Positions 33,425 through 45,789 of a stretch of DNA of 64,000 bases are shown in pieces. Under the pieces are notes generated by a model. That model had not been told where the DNA came from, ran no database searches, and worked only from the letters and a program-made list of their open reading frames with translations. This DNA comes from Prillingera fragicola. Lineage: Eukaryota; Basidiomycota; Tremellomycetes; Trichosporonales; Trichosporonaceae. Every line of letters starts with the position of its first letter. The first letter of the stretch is position 1. Made by a program: the position numbers and the translations under genes. Location of the stretch: positions 2,294,001 through 2,358,000 of the forward strand of contig BEDY01000003.1 of NCBI GenBank assembly GCA_002335605.1, in the 5' to 3' direction.

Positions 33425-34693
33425 TCACATCTTGACTGGGAACAGCTCGTCGGGCATACCATGCTGCAACTCCTCCTTGACCACACGCAGACCAGCCTCA
33501 GCAAACGCCTCACGCCACTTGCCATTGGAGCTGCACCGTCAGTACTACGCTTTTGCAGCCACGTCCGTGTACCAACCGGGTCAGACTAGAGTCCTCCTCG
33601 TCGAGGAACTCGGCAGGACGGCCATCGGGGCTGTCCTCGCAGCAGTTCTCCTTGATCAGGATCATTCCACCAGGGATAGCCGAGCCTTCAGCTGCAGCAG
33701 GAGCCGGGCGCAACGATGCCTTGGCGCGGCGGAGGAAGGCGACGAGATCGGCGTGCGTCATATGTCCTGTCCTGTCAACTTGAACTTCTCATTTCAGTCA
33801 GCAACATGCTCACCCAAGCACCACTGGCACCAAATACTGCAGAATCAGCGCATGTCCCACTCCGTGAGAATCCTCCACTTACATGTCGTACTCCATGGCA
33901 CCTTCATTGTCGCCGAATGGCCCAGGCGCTCCCTCACGCGCCTCGCCAACAACGCCAGTACCCACATCACCCCGCGCTGGGAAAATGGGGTCAAGCTGCT
34001 GCAATCCGGCGCGGACAAACCAGACCCGCTTTCCACGGCTCGTGTTCCACTCGGCCACACGGCGGGCGGCCTCCTTCTCCTCCTCGGGATCCCGAACCTT
34101 GCCGTGCAAGCGGGGGAGCTCGCGCCACTCGCCAGCGCTCGCTGCGCGTTCGGCCTCGATGAGAAAGTGTTCGACAGGCTCGGCAACGACCACATCGTCC
34201 ACGAGGGGGAGGAGGACCGTGTTCGTCACGCGGCCGATGCCGGCGCCGACATCCAAGGCTGTCAGGCGGTATGAAGGGCGTGGGGGCGGATTGGGGGTGA
34301 GGGGGGACGCAAAGGTGTGGAGCTGGGGCAGAAGGGAGAGGAGGAAGAGACGCGATGAGAGCTGCTCAATGTGGGGCACGGGCTGGGGTCAGCTTCGTCC
34401 AAGGTCTGGTGCAACTCACGCCAGTGCCAAAACCGCCGAGGACGCCGTCGACACTCGCCTCGATGCCATCCCAGTACTTGACACCTTTTGTAAAGTCGGG
34501 TCCGGGAGGTCCGCGGCGGAGTGCCGAGCCAACGTTGGGCCTTGGGCGCTTGGATGTGTGCTGTTTGTGTTGACGAGTGATGGGGAAGGATTGAGATAGT
34601 GGTCAGTGCGGAACGGTCAGTGGGTGCTGAGTACACACCTCGTCTTCAGCAGCCTGTACAGTTAGCTTGTACTGTGCTTAGGGTGCTCACCAT
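33425..34693 (-). CDS. TAE1: Alpha-N-terminal protein methyltransferase (Ntm1/Tae1)
   Basis: SAM-dependent enzyme that methylates the N-terminal X-Pro-Lys of ribosomal and other proteins. Seven exons (34691-34693, 34639-34653, 34420-34560, 33883-34382, 33814-33836, 33577-33766, 33425-33530) give 325 residues. Family signatures appear in order only after splicing: PDFTKGVKYWDGIEASVDGV then LGGFGTG, PVPHIEQLSSRLFLLSLLP, the SAM loop ALDVGAGIGRVT, YDIIWCQWCLGHMTHADLVA (assembled across the 23-nt exon), and NGKWREAFAEAGLRVVKEE with the terminus DELFPVKM. The first exon carries only the ATG, the second 15 nt. The sixth exon ends at a GTTGGT donor. The insert between SAM motifs (EEEKEAARRVAEWNTS) is longer than in human NTMT1. 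The first two exons are the least certain part. Confidence 0.93.
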
Positions 34694-35389
34694 GGTCGCT
34701 AGTAGAGATGCAGAGGAAATATGAGCAAGCGATGCAAGGGATGGACCACCTCCACAATTGTCAACACAAAATCCAACTCTCCTCACAGTGGGCGGAGGTA
34801 TTTCTGCGACCGAGTCGTTTTACGTCATCTCCTCCCCCGGACCTGATTGTGGCGACACCAAGCACGAGCAGCAGTTGTTGCTTTCAATTGCTACGGATGT
34901 GCACGAATCGGTGGGGTGGGCAGGCTGACCCTCCACCCTTGGCAGTGCTCGCAAGAGGTAAACTATTCTCTTAGTACCCTGCATACACGGCGTCACTGGT
35001 AGGTCAGCTGAGTTCGGTGTAGTGCATGACCTGACGACAACGATGCCGCCACAAGGTAGTCTTGGCTGCAGCATGTTCTCACGCTACGTCTCCAGGCTGG
35101 CCGTGCTCTTTGATTATGGCCCTTAAACATAATATTCAACCCAGTGGTCATGGAGGTTGCTTCATACTAGATTTATTCATTGTTGTTACAGGGCTGCCTA
35201 GGGACACGTTTGCTTGTCCAGGTTATTTCCCGTTGCTACTGTACTGCTTCTCGCCTGGTCGGTTACACATTGACATCTTAGCAGCTACATAGGGCTATCC
35301 CGGAAGATAATAGTAGTCTACCTGCACGCAACCGTTAGCACCGTGCACAAAGCGCGTTGCCGGTGAGAGTGGCGGAGACGGTGTGGCAC
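34694..35389. other. Intergenic region, NTM1 promoter and eL41 3' region
   Basis: About 700 bases. The eL41 3' intron (35322-35393) lies at its right end and its 3' exon follows. The rest is the NTM1 promoter. No further gene is seen. Confidence 0.4.
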
Positions 35390-35467
35390 TTACTTGGCGC
35401 GGTCCCTCATCGCCCTGCGATCGCGGCGGAGCTTGCGCATACGCTTCTTGAGCCACTTTCCACGCAT
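35390..35467 (-). CDS. RPL41: 60S ribosomal protein eL41 (25 residues)
   Basis: The smallest ribosomal protein: MRGKWLKKRMRKLRRDRRAM then RDRAK, 25 residues, almost all basic, matching the eukaryotic eL41 pattern of a single helix at the subunit bridge. The ATG sits one base after a CAG acceptor, and a GTGAGT donor lies at 35615, so a 147-bp intron (35469-35615) interrupts the 5' leader. A second intron (35322-35393, 72 bp, GTAAGT donor, GCTAAC branch, GCAG acceptor) begins inside the last Lys codon: unspliced mRNA reads AAG TAA, spliced mRNA reads AAG TAG, so the protein is the same either way. Too short for ordinary gene finders and easily missed. Confidence 0.93.
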   Translation of the reverse strand: MRGKWLKKRMRKLRRDRRAMRDRAK

Positions 35468-35615
35468 ACTGGAAAGCTGAGGAGAGTCGGAATGAAAGGT
35501 TGAAGAGGCAGTGACCGCTTAATAGGCCTTGAGGCAGAGTCAGCCCGCGGTCGCCGGCCAACGGTCACGGCTGTTGCACGCCCAGGCGACGGCGGCAACG
35601 GCCTGCCATACTCAC

Positions 35616-37488
35616 TTGTATTTTGTTCTGCGACTGAGATGAGATTGAGGAGGGGAGAGAGCTTCCCCATAAGCTGCTATTTATGTGTCTCAAGGGACGC
35701 CATTATGGTGTTAGAGAGCAACAAGTTAGGAAGCAATGCCACAACGGCAGTAGGCAGGTGGAGGTCATACCCCGCCAAGAGATACACTCAAGCTTGGTTA
35801 TCAATTGCAACTAGACTCTGCCACAAAGTACACGTCAGATTTTACTCAGTGAATGATTATGTAAGCGTCCAATGTCTCAGGACGGGTGAGATAACGGAAC
35901 ATCACAGCAACATGCAATCTCTCTCTGAGCGCCGCAACACACGCACTTTCTCATGGAATCCAAGAAGTGCCCGACAAACTAGCCTGCAAGACCGCGCTCG
36001 CCCCGCAGAGGTTCCCCGCTGCCAACTGCACGGTCGCTAATTGATGATCAAGAGGGCCCGATGGTCCCCACCACTAGGCTTGATTTCCTCCAACGTCGCC
36101 CCACACTCACAGTGCTGCTGCCGGGGGTAGCATGGAAGATGTCACAATTCCGCAAAACGCGGCCCATATTCACTGGAACCGACCTTCATTGCTCGCCAAG
36201 GTTGCGCGTCGCACGCGACCTGGCAGGGTGGGTAGTATTCTGGGCGTGGCCGTGTGGTGGAGGGAAACCACCCTTTGTCCCGGCCCATTTCTATCGGCGC
36301 CGGGCCATTTTGACACCCGGCTGCCCTCGACATGTGATTTTTACTGGCCCCGAGCGCTGGGGATCCTTTTTCTGGGAGCTTGGGAGGTGACGATCCCTAG
36401 TGCACGTTGCTGACGAGTAAGGATAACGAACACCGCGTGATCCGGTACCTCTCCCGCAGCAGAGGGTCACCAACGGATGCGAACTCTACTCTGCCGTGTT
36501 CGCGAACGGTGCGCTCGGCGCGGTCGGTGCTCCGTTTTTCGGACTTACCAAGCCAACTCTACATGCACAACGGCCATCCGTTAGGCCGAAGAAGATGACA
36601 CTTTAGGATGGTCATGTCACATGAACTTGGCCGGCTTAGCAGAGATCTGACCGCATTGCTCGTTGAAGCCGCAACAATACCTCCGTGAGATTCCTCTGAG
36701 ATTCATATGTCTTTACACGTGATGGGACAGGGAAAGAGCTTCCAAGAAGAGCACCGACCTCGTCAGTTCCTCGTACGCCACATGGACGGTACCTGGGTGT
36801 TCTCTTGTTATTGTGTTATTGACGGCCGAACGGCAAGCATGCAGACCCCCATGCAGCGGGAAAAAACAGAAAGTGGACACATGCTCGGCCCATTATTCCG
36901 ACAATCGGCTTGATATCGGTGCCTGCGGTCACATGCCAATCTCTGGCACAGATGCTAAAACGAGCCGAAGCTCGGCCCGTTTCCTTGACTCCACCCATAC
37001 ATCCTCTTGCCCCGCCCTTACGCCACTGCCCTTCCGACAGCAAAGTCTCGGTGGCCTGGACGTTGTGGACATGGCCACTCTGATACCGTGGCTGCTGGGT
37101 GGCCGTTGGGGAGCACTTGGGGCCCGGCATCGGCTCCTTTTCCCCAGCTCACGGCTCACCCAAGGCCCCGGCACAGGCCAGGTGGCGCCCCTGGAGCGAT
37201 TCCTGGTGACCCGATCCTTTTGATCGCACCCGATCCACCATGGATGTACGAGCCGAGCGTGTGTCGGCCGGCCCACAACTCGTTGTTTTGCGGGCCGCGC
37301 TACGAACCGTGCTGCGGTCTTGTCATTGCTTCGTACCGCGCCGTGGGATTGATAAAAGGACACAGATGTGTAACCCTTTGCGGCTCCCCATCTCGACACG
37401 ACTTCAATAGCCTCTCCACCACACCCAGGCTTGGGCTCCACCTACTTCGACAACCCCTTACCACCCCTTACCCCCGCCAACAACAAAC
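35616..37488. promoter_or_regulatory. Long divergent regulatory region, RPL41 / sugar transporter
   Basis: Nearly 1.9 kb between the eL41 leader and the transporter ATG, with no protein-like open frame. It contains five copies of a CGGCCCATT-like word (36160-36170, 36281-36290, 36301-36310, 36886-36896, 36973-36982), all in the same orientation, and a GATAAAAG TATA-like element at 37351-37358, about 130 bases before the ATG. A long, motif-dense upstream region fits a strongly regulated carbon-source transporter; the motif's binding factor is unknown. Confidence 0.5.
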
Positions 37489-39149
37489 ATGGCCGACTTT
37501 GAGAAGCCAAACCTCTCTCACGAGGACATTTCTCGTGCTGAGGAGAAGATGGGCAGCCAAGACGGTTACGACCACGAGCTTGCTGCTGTCATTGAGGCGT
37601 CGAACATTCCCCGCTGGAGTGCCTCGTCGATCCGCCTTTACGGTGAGTTCTTGACTTTAGTCTGGATGTAACCCGGCTGACATTTTCAGTGGCCGTCTTC
37701 TGTGCCTGCTGCTGTGCTTTCGCCAACGGTTACGATGGTTCGCTCCTTACTGCTGTCCTCGCCATGCCCGCTTTCCAGGAGACTTTCAACACTGAGACCA
37801 CCGGTTCCAAGATTGGTGTCATCACCTCGCTCTACACTGTCGGTTCCATGGTTGCCTCGCCCTTTGCTGCCGTCATCTCGGACAAGTTTGGTCGCCGCAA
37901 GTGCATGTTCACTGGTGCTTGTGTTATTATCCTCGGCATGGTCATCCAGGCTTCGTCCTCGCACGTCGCTCAGTTCATTGTTGGCCGCTTCGTCCTCGGT
38001 TTCGGAATTGCCATCATGACTGTTGCCGCCCCTGCCTACTCGATGGAGATTGCTCCTCCTCAGTGGCGCGGACGCTGCACTGGAATCTACAACTGTGGTT
38101 GGTTCGGAGGCTCGATCCCCGCCGCCGCCATCACCTTCGGCTCGTCGTACATCAAGGGCAACATGTCGTGGCGCGTCCCCATCATTCTCCAGGCCGCTGC
38201 TTGCACGTTTGTCATCATCCTCGTCTTCATCATCCCCGAGTCGCCCCGTTGGCTCATGGCCAACGGCCGTGAGGAGGAGGCCCGCGCATTCCTTGTCAAG
38301 TACCACGGCAACGGCCAGGAGGACGCTCCCCTCGTCGCCTTTGAGATGAAGGAGTTCCAGGCTGCTATTGCCCTTGACGGCATCGACAAGGTCTGGTGGG
38401 ACTACCGCCCTCTCTTCCTTACCCGCGGTGGTCGCTGGCGTATGGCTCAGGTCCTCATGATCTCCGTCTTCGGTCAGTTCTCGGGCAACGGTCTCGGCTA
38501 CTTCAACACTGTCATCTACGCCAACCTCGGTATCAAGTCGGTTGCCACCCAGCTCGGCTACAACCTCATCAACCAGGTCGTCTCTGCCACTTGCGCTCTT
38601 TCCGCTGCCTCGCTCACCGACAAGATGCGCCGTCGCCCCGTGCTTGTCATCGGTACTTTCGGTTGCGCTGTCCTCCTCGGTATCAACTCTGGTCTCTCTG
38701 CCGTCCTTGACCGCCAGTCGCACAACAACGGCGCCGACGGTGACGCTCCCGTCTCCACCTCGGTCGCTCAGGGTGCCCTTGCTGCCTACTTCCTCTTCAA
38801 CTGCCTCTACTCGTTCACCTACACTCCTCTCCAGGGTGTCATCCCCGTCGAGGCTCTCACCACCACCATGCGTGCCAAGGGTCTCGCCGCCTCGTCCTTC
38901 ATCGTCTCGGCCATGGGTTTCATCAACCAGTTCGCTGGCCCCATCGGTCTCGGCAACCTCGGCTACAAGTACATCTACGTCTTTGTCGGATGGGACTGCG
39001 TCGAGGCTCTCGCTTGGTACTTCTTCGGTGTTGAGGCCCAGGGCCGCTCGCTCGAGGAGCTCGACTGGGTCTACGCCCAGCCCAACCCCGTCAAGGCTTC
39101 CAAGCAGGCCAAGACTATCACTGCTACGGACCTCGGTGCCTTCCACTAG
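37489..39149 (+). CDS. MFS sugar transporter (hexose/lactose-permease-like)
   Basis: Plasma-membrane sugar:H+ symporter-type protein of the MFS sugar-porter family. Two exons (37489-37642, 37690-39149) give 537 residues with twelve predicted helices. Helix 1 is assembled across the intron (VAVFCACCCAFANGYDGSLL). Family signatures: DKFGRRKCMFTG, RFVLGFGIAIM, YSMEIAPPQWRGRCTG, PESPRWLMANGREEE, GQFSGNGLGYF (in place of QQxSGxN), DKMRRRPVL, and LQGVIPVEALTTTMRAKG. The GYDGSLLTAVLAMPAFQETF variant of helix 1 is common in fungal lactose/hexose permeases. Codons are almost all C-ending, by far the strongest bias in the window, implying very high expression. That bias also leaves the full antisense strand open for 486 codons, a shadow, not a gene. 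The sugar is unknown. Confidence 0.95.
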
Positions 39150-39795
39150 GCGGTGGCATCAACGGATTTGGTTACAGAGTAGTAGTTGCCCAAGGGGGGT
39201 TAGTAATTGGAGCGGTGGTTCATTGTTTGTCAGTAGTTAAAGTAGTGTGTAGGGAAGCTGGTTATGCTACCAATGGTCGTAAAACAAATTCATAATTAAT
39301 TGCTACCACTGACAAGTTGCATTCGCACATCATCAGGAAGCACCAACTGGAAGACAGGCCAACCTCTCCTTCGAAACATAGCCTTCCTTTGGCCAGAGTT
39401 CTCGTCACTACCTGGACATCCTCACCAGCCACCAGCTTGGCCTTTTTGTGGTAGTTCTCGCCATCACCGCACCGACCCTCGTGAACAACCCAAACACTCG
39501 AGGCCAAAGCGTCTTGAGCACGTACAGCTAGGAACACTTGGAATCGAGAGTGAGCCCCATGCTCATGAGAAGATGCAACGGCAATGTTGGGGGGCAAGAT
39601 GGTTGCAGCTTCCCACCACTGTTTGATACGCATTCATCCATCACTCAAGTGGGCCGTCTTGACACAACACCTCCTCGCAGCCAAATCAATTCCCACAGAG
39701 AACAACCATACATACTCCTTCAAGGCAAGGCAAAGGAGCGTTGAGGCATCAGCGCACCGGCGTCGCACTAAATCAACACAATTTGGACCTCTTCA
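39150..39795. other. Intergenic region after the sugar transporter
   Basis: 646 bases between tandem plus-strand genes: transporter 3' flank (TAG-rich, 39150-39300) and promoter of the next gene. Small open frames here show no protein-like pattern. Confidence 0.4.
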
Positions 39796-41111
39796 ATGTC
39801 CTCTCCCGCCGGCCGTCGCCACGATGATCGGGATCGCCAGCGCGAGAAAGACAAGCAAAAGGACCGCAACCGCGAACGTGAGAAAGAACGCGACAGGGAA
39901 CGCGACCGAATGCGCGAAAGCGCACCGCACCGGCGCACACCTGGCCCCAACGCCGCCCGCCTCGGCTCCCCGTTCGTCCCCCACTCCACCCCCCGATTCG
40001 CTGGTGGCGGCGCGTTTCCCTTTGCCCCGCCAAACGGCCGCTTCTCCATGCCAGGTGCCATGCATCCTGGGCCGTTCTCGAGGGGACCCACGCCGAGGCC
40101 GCCCATGACGCCCGGGCCAGGGCTGTACCCCTCGCTCAACCCGCTTCGCCGCGCCTACTCGCCGCATCGCAACGCAATGGGGGGAGGCATACCGGGGTTC
40201 TTCCCTCTGGGTGGCCGTTTTCCTCAGCTGCAGCACCAGTATCCATGGGGTGCAGGGCTGACTTATCCGTACCCTATCATCCCGCATGTTGCGGCGGCGC
40301 TCGGACTCCGGGAAGGGGAGATGATCGCTCTCGATGCCGACTTTAGCAATGGAGACGTCACGCTCTTTGCGAGGGGAAGCCTTAACGAACCACCTGTGGC
40401 TTTTATTGTCAATTCCACAATCTTGGTCATGTCTTGGTGAGTAGTCTGCCAGACTCACAGCTGACAGCGCAGCGCCTACTTTGCCACAAACCTTGCCGAG
40501 ATTTCCCTTCAACCAAGCCAGAACCAAATACCTCTTGAAGGAGTACCGGCACCTCAACTCTGGGTGTTTCTGCGATTCTTGCATGTCGGTTCTCCGCGCT
40601 TCAGTCTTCTTTCGACCAAGGCGCCCTTCACCCCAGACGACTATGAGGCGGTCCACCACCTCCTCACGCACTTTGGTGGCGAGCCGTACATTGCCCAGTT
40701 TCTCCGGGACTGGCTACGCCCAGAAGAGCTCATTGCCCAGCTAGGAGACTCCCCGCCCTTGGAGGAGGTACTGTATGTGTGCGAAATTGCCGAAATGCTG
40801 CGTTGCCCGCCGTTGTGGAACGCTCTGCTCTGCGGCGACCTCGGTGGTCGGCACCATGGGTGGGGCGTGCTGCACGACCCTTGGGGTCTGAATTCACAAG
40901 ATGCAGCGAGGTTTCCTGGAGCCGTCCGGGTGCTCCTGATGTGGAGTCGAGCCAAGGCAATGCTCAAAGTGTCCGGGAATATGTTGAAGATTGGGTACAG
41001 CGGCGGTGAGTGCGGTTTCAGAGGTTTGGGCTGACGACAGATCGCATTGGGCTATGGGGTGCCGACAAGGACCCTATCATGCTGCTTCCTACCATAGAGA
41101 GGGGTTCGTAA
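39796..41111 (+). CDS. Unknown protein with RD/RE-rich N-terminus
   Basis: Three exons (39796-40436, 40473-41005, 41041-41111) give 414 residues. The N-terminus (residues about 7-40) is a run of alternating Arg/Lys with Asp/Glu (DDRDRQREKDKQKDRNRERE), as in RNA-processing proteins. Residues 45-150 are Pro/Gly/Phe-rich and disordered. The rest looks folded: EGEMIALDADFSNGDVTLFA, then LQPSQNQIPLEGVPAPQLWV, and a helical C-terminal part including YEAVHHLLTHFGGEPYIAQF and LYVCEIAEMLRCPPLWNALL. The second and third exons only read as one protein when both short introns are removed. I do not recognise a domain. A role in RNA metabolism is only suggested by the N-terminus. Confidence 0.8.
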
Positions 41112-41456
41112 GGAGATTGTGCAAGTCTGGAGTTAGAGTCGTTCGGTCTGTTAGCATTTAAAGTGTCAATGTACATGCCCGCTGCGTCGTTCCCTCAGAT
41201 CTCTGGAAGCGAGATCAGACGGTTTTCAGTTATCTTATGTTCCCCCCGTACCATCGATACCTCGCCTCCACCGCCATTCAGCTGTGGTATCAGTTGCTGT
41301 CATTCAGAAGAAGAGTCCAAACTCAAGATCATCACACCAAGAGACAGAGGTGCACCACCTAGACCGGAATCAATCTGATCCCGTCTCACCTCCATGCTGC
41401 ACCTCCATCTAACTGCATCCTCGACCTTACGCTCCTGCATCACACCCACACTCGCC
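41112..41456. other. Intergenic region upstream of TFA2
   Basis: 345 bases between tandem plus-strand genes, holding the TFIIE-beta promoter. No element is recognised. Confidence 0.35.
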
Positions 41457-42592
41457 ATGTCGGGCCCCATAAACCTCAAGCGCAAGTCGCCGTACGGCTC
41501 CATGTCGTCGTCGCCTGCTCCTCGTGTAAAGGCCGAGGCGGGCGACGTCAAGCGCATGCGCGGTTAGTCGCTGCGTCCCCGGGCAGGCCGAGGATGGCGA
41601 TGCATTGGGTGCTGATGCCGTACAGGACTTGGCGGGACGCCGAGCGCGTCACATTTTGGGTTCAGTGATCCCAGGACGGTCGTGCTCGAGTTGCGAGAGT
41701 ATTTGAAGGTGCGCCGCCGCGTGGCGACTAGCAACTGATGGGAACGCTGACGCTGGGTAGGAGCGCGGTACGATGCCGTGGATTGACGCCGAGATCCACG
41801 TTGGAGACAAGAGTCCTGGTGTCGACCCACACGTTGTGCTTGAGCTGCTCAAGAAGCAGGAGCGTGTCAAGTACAACGAGACAAACCAGGTGTTCACGTA
41901 CGAGGTGAGTCGGCGACGCCCTGCCTGAGCATTGATTACGGTAGCTGACAAGTACTAGCCCGAGATTGTCCTGCGCACCCAAGCCGACCTCCGCTCGCAC
42001 ATCCGCTCGCACACCCAGCCAACCTCTGGCCTCACCTACAAAGCTCTGCGGGAGCTCTTCCCCGGCCCCGAACTCGCAACGTACATGGAGAACCTCGAGT
42101 CGGACGGCTCGATCCTGATCCTGCGCTCTCTCACGGGCCAGCTGAAGAATGCGCCTCTGCCCGAGCTCGGCCGCCAGAACGCCTGGGGCGAAAAGTTGAA
42201 TGCTGGTGGACCGGAGCGGTGGAGGACTGTATGGTGGGATGAGATTCGGGAGCGGGGGAGGGCGGCGGACCGTGTCGACGACGGTGAGGCCTGCTACCTG
42301 GAGTCGGCGCTGACGAACCCAGAGTTCATCTACGGCTGGGCCGATGTGCGTATCGCCGACACGGACAATATCGCCAAGCTCCTCGAAGACCGTGAGTCCC
42401 CTTTCGGCTTGCTTGTAGCAGCGCTGACGCACACAAGAGGACCTCAAAGCCTCCTCCGCGCCGCCGCCGCCGCCCCGGACGCGCGAGGACAACAAGCCGA
42501 AGAAGAAGAAGAACAACCGTCGTCTCAAGATTACAAACCAGCACATGAAGAGTCTTGGATTCGACTTTTCGCAGGACTTTGAGGCGGCTTAG
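41457..42592 (+). CDS. TFA2: Transcription initiation factor TFIIE, beta subunit
   Basis: General RNA polymerase II factor that, with TFIIE-alpha, recruits and regulates TFIIH at the promoter. Five exons (41457-41562, 41626-41708, 41761-41904, 41959-42391, 42438-42592) give 306 residues. After a Ser/Pro/Lys-rich N-terminus come two winged-helix domains: the first spans PRTVVLELREYLKERGTMPW through NETNQVFTYEPEIVLRTQAD, the second starts near SGLTYKALRELFPGPELATY and ends GSILILRSL. The C-terminal basic helix-loop, KPKKKKNNRRLKITNQHMKS, is the TFIIE-beta signature (KKK..RR..K.TN.H). The first intron uses a GTTAGT donor. All four introns are 36-63 bp. Confidence 0.92.
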
Positions 42593-42884
42593 GCTGCGAA
42601 CGGGCGCGGCGCTTCATGCCGGTCCAGCTGGAGAGGTGGGATAGTAGGGTGAGGATCCCTGTAGACGCAATATCACATGTACAGTGCATTACATTACACA
42701 GCTGGTATTACTACAGGTTCGTCACTGGCCATGATGCGGTTCTAATCGCTCAATATATCGGTCTCGCCACGGCTCTCCCACCCCGGCGCTCTACCCATCA
42801 CGCTCTAGATACGCACACGGCCTACCCCCCAAGCCCAAGCTCACGGAGACTAACACTCGACTGCCCACCCGTCATCCCTTCTCG

Positions 42885-44639
<1,755 letters not shown>

Positions 44640-45789
44640 GGCGAGTTGGCTGTGAAGGCGTATGAATGCAAAGTGTAGTGGTTATGCAGTAGAGAGTTGT
44701 AGGACGTCAGCAAGAAGCAAGAGAAGAGGAGGATGCACGAGGGTTATGCGTGTGAAGGGAGGGAGGGAAGAGGATGAGGGGAGGGGAGGAGCGTGCGTTA
44801 CCCATTACCCGGGGGCGTTCATTTACACTGTAGGGTAATCTACTTCAAATACTCATTAGGTACTATTCAAGCCTTATTCATATACACTATGCCCTCTGCT
44901 GTGATCATCCTTGTCGTCGTCAGTGCTGGTCGCTAGCTCTGATACTAGTATGGACAAGTGCTCATGCGGCAGTACCATGTCCCCTTGTATGAACATGCAG
45001 CCTGATAATATAAATCGTATTTAACAGAATAGTCCCTTTACGTGTCATTTAGCAAAAGTCAATTTTGCTTCCGGCCCGCCTTTTATCCGCCTACACGCCT
45101 GTGATTGTTGTTGCCAGCCACATGGATCACCCAGCTGTATCAAGACCACAGGTAATGTTCACTCTGTAGTACGGGATATGTATGCATGGAAGTGTATGGG
45201 ATTCATGGTGCAGGGCATATGTAAACACTGTACGAGATGACTTGATGCATGCATAGCCTGTGCATTGCAGTAATAACCATGGTTTGGAGTAACAGCAGGA
45301 TTTGTTGTTGTTGATTTACACGTCATGGTGTAATGTTGTCGCTGGTGGTTGTTGACCTGATAGACCTCATTCCCTGGATCATTCTCCCACACCCACCTTC
45401 CACCACCACTACCCTCCCCCTCCTCACCCCCCCTCCACTCCCCTTCTCCACTGCCATCCTCGTGCATAGCATAGGCAGCCCATCTCCCTCTCCATCTAGA
45501 TCCCATAGCCATAAAGCCCACTGCATCATCCATCCCCACTGCCTCCCTCACCCCCCCACCGAAACTCTTGTCGCCCAGCTCCATCGCTGTGCGGGAGAAA
45601 AACACATCAGCTCAACCCAAAGCAAAACCCACAAGCCTCTTTTCATAGACAAATCAAGCATCCCCTCCCCATCCCCCTCACACCCGCTCTGCCTCGCAGC
45701 TCGACCCAGCTCGCTTCATCCCCTCGCTATCGAGCCCTGGCAGTCGCTTACAAGCGTGGCGCCAGCCACTTGAACTTGAAACCTCGAAT
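44640..45789. promoter_or_regulatory. Divergent promoter region, PHO85 / forkhead
   Basis: 1.15 kb between divergent genes. The forkhead side (45380-45780) is a very pyrimidine-rich leader on the plus strand; its complement is open as a Gly/Arg-rich frame, which I reject as a gene. A TCATTAGG-like word and AT-rich stretch lie around 44845-45010. Confidence 0.45.

Noticed and set aside
37686..39146. 486-codon open frame exactly antisense to the sugar transporter
   Set aside because: It exists because the sense gene uses almost only C-ending codons, which removes stops from the complementary frame. Its composition (Asp/Glu/Gly/Val/Leu runs) is that of a shadow, and it has no family feature.
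45159..45605. 148-codon Gly/Arg/Glu-rich minus-strand frame
   Set aside because: It is the complement of the pyrimidine-rich forkhead leader; no protein-like pattern or conserved motif.
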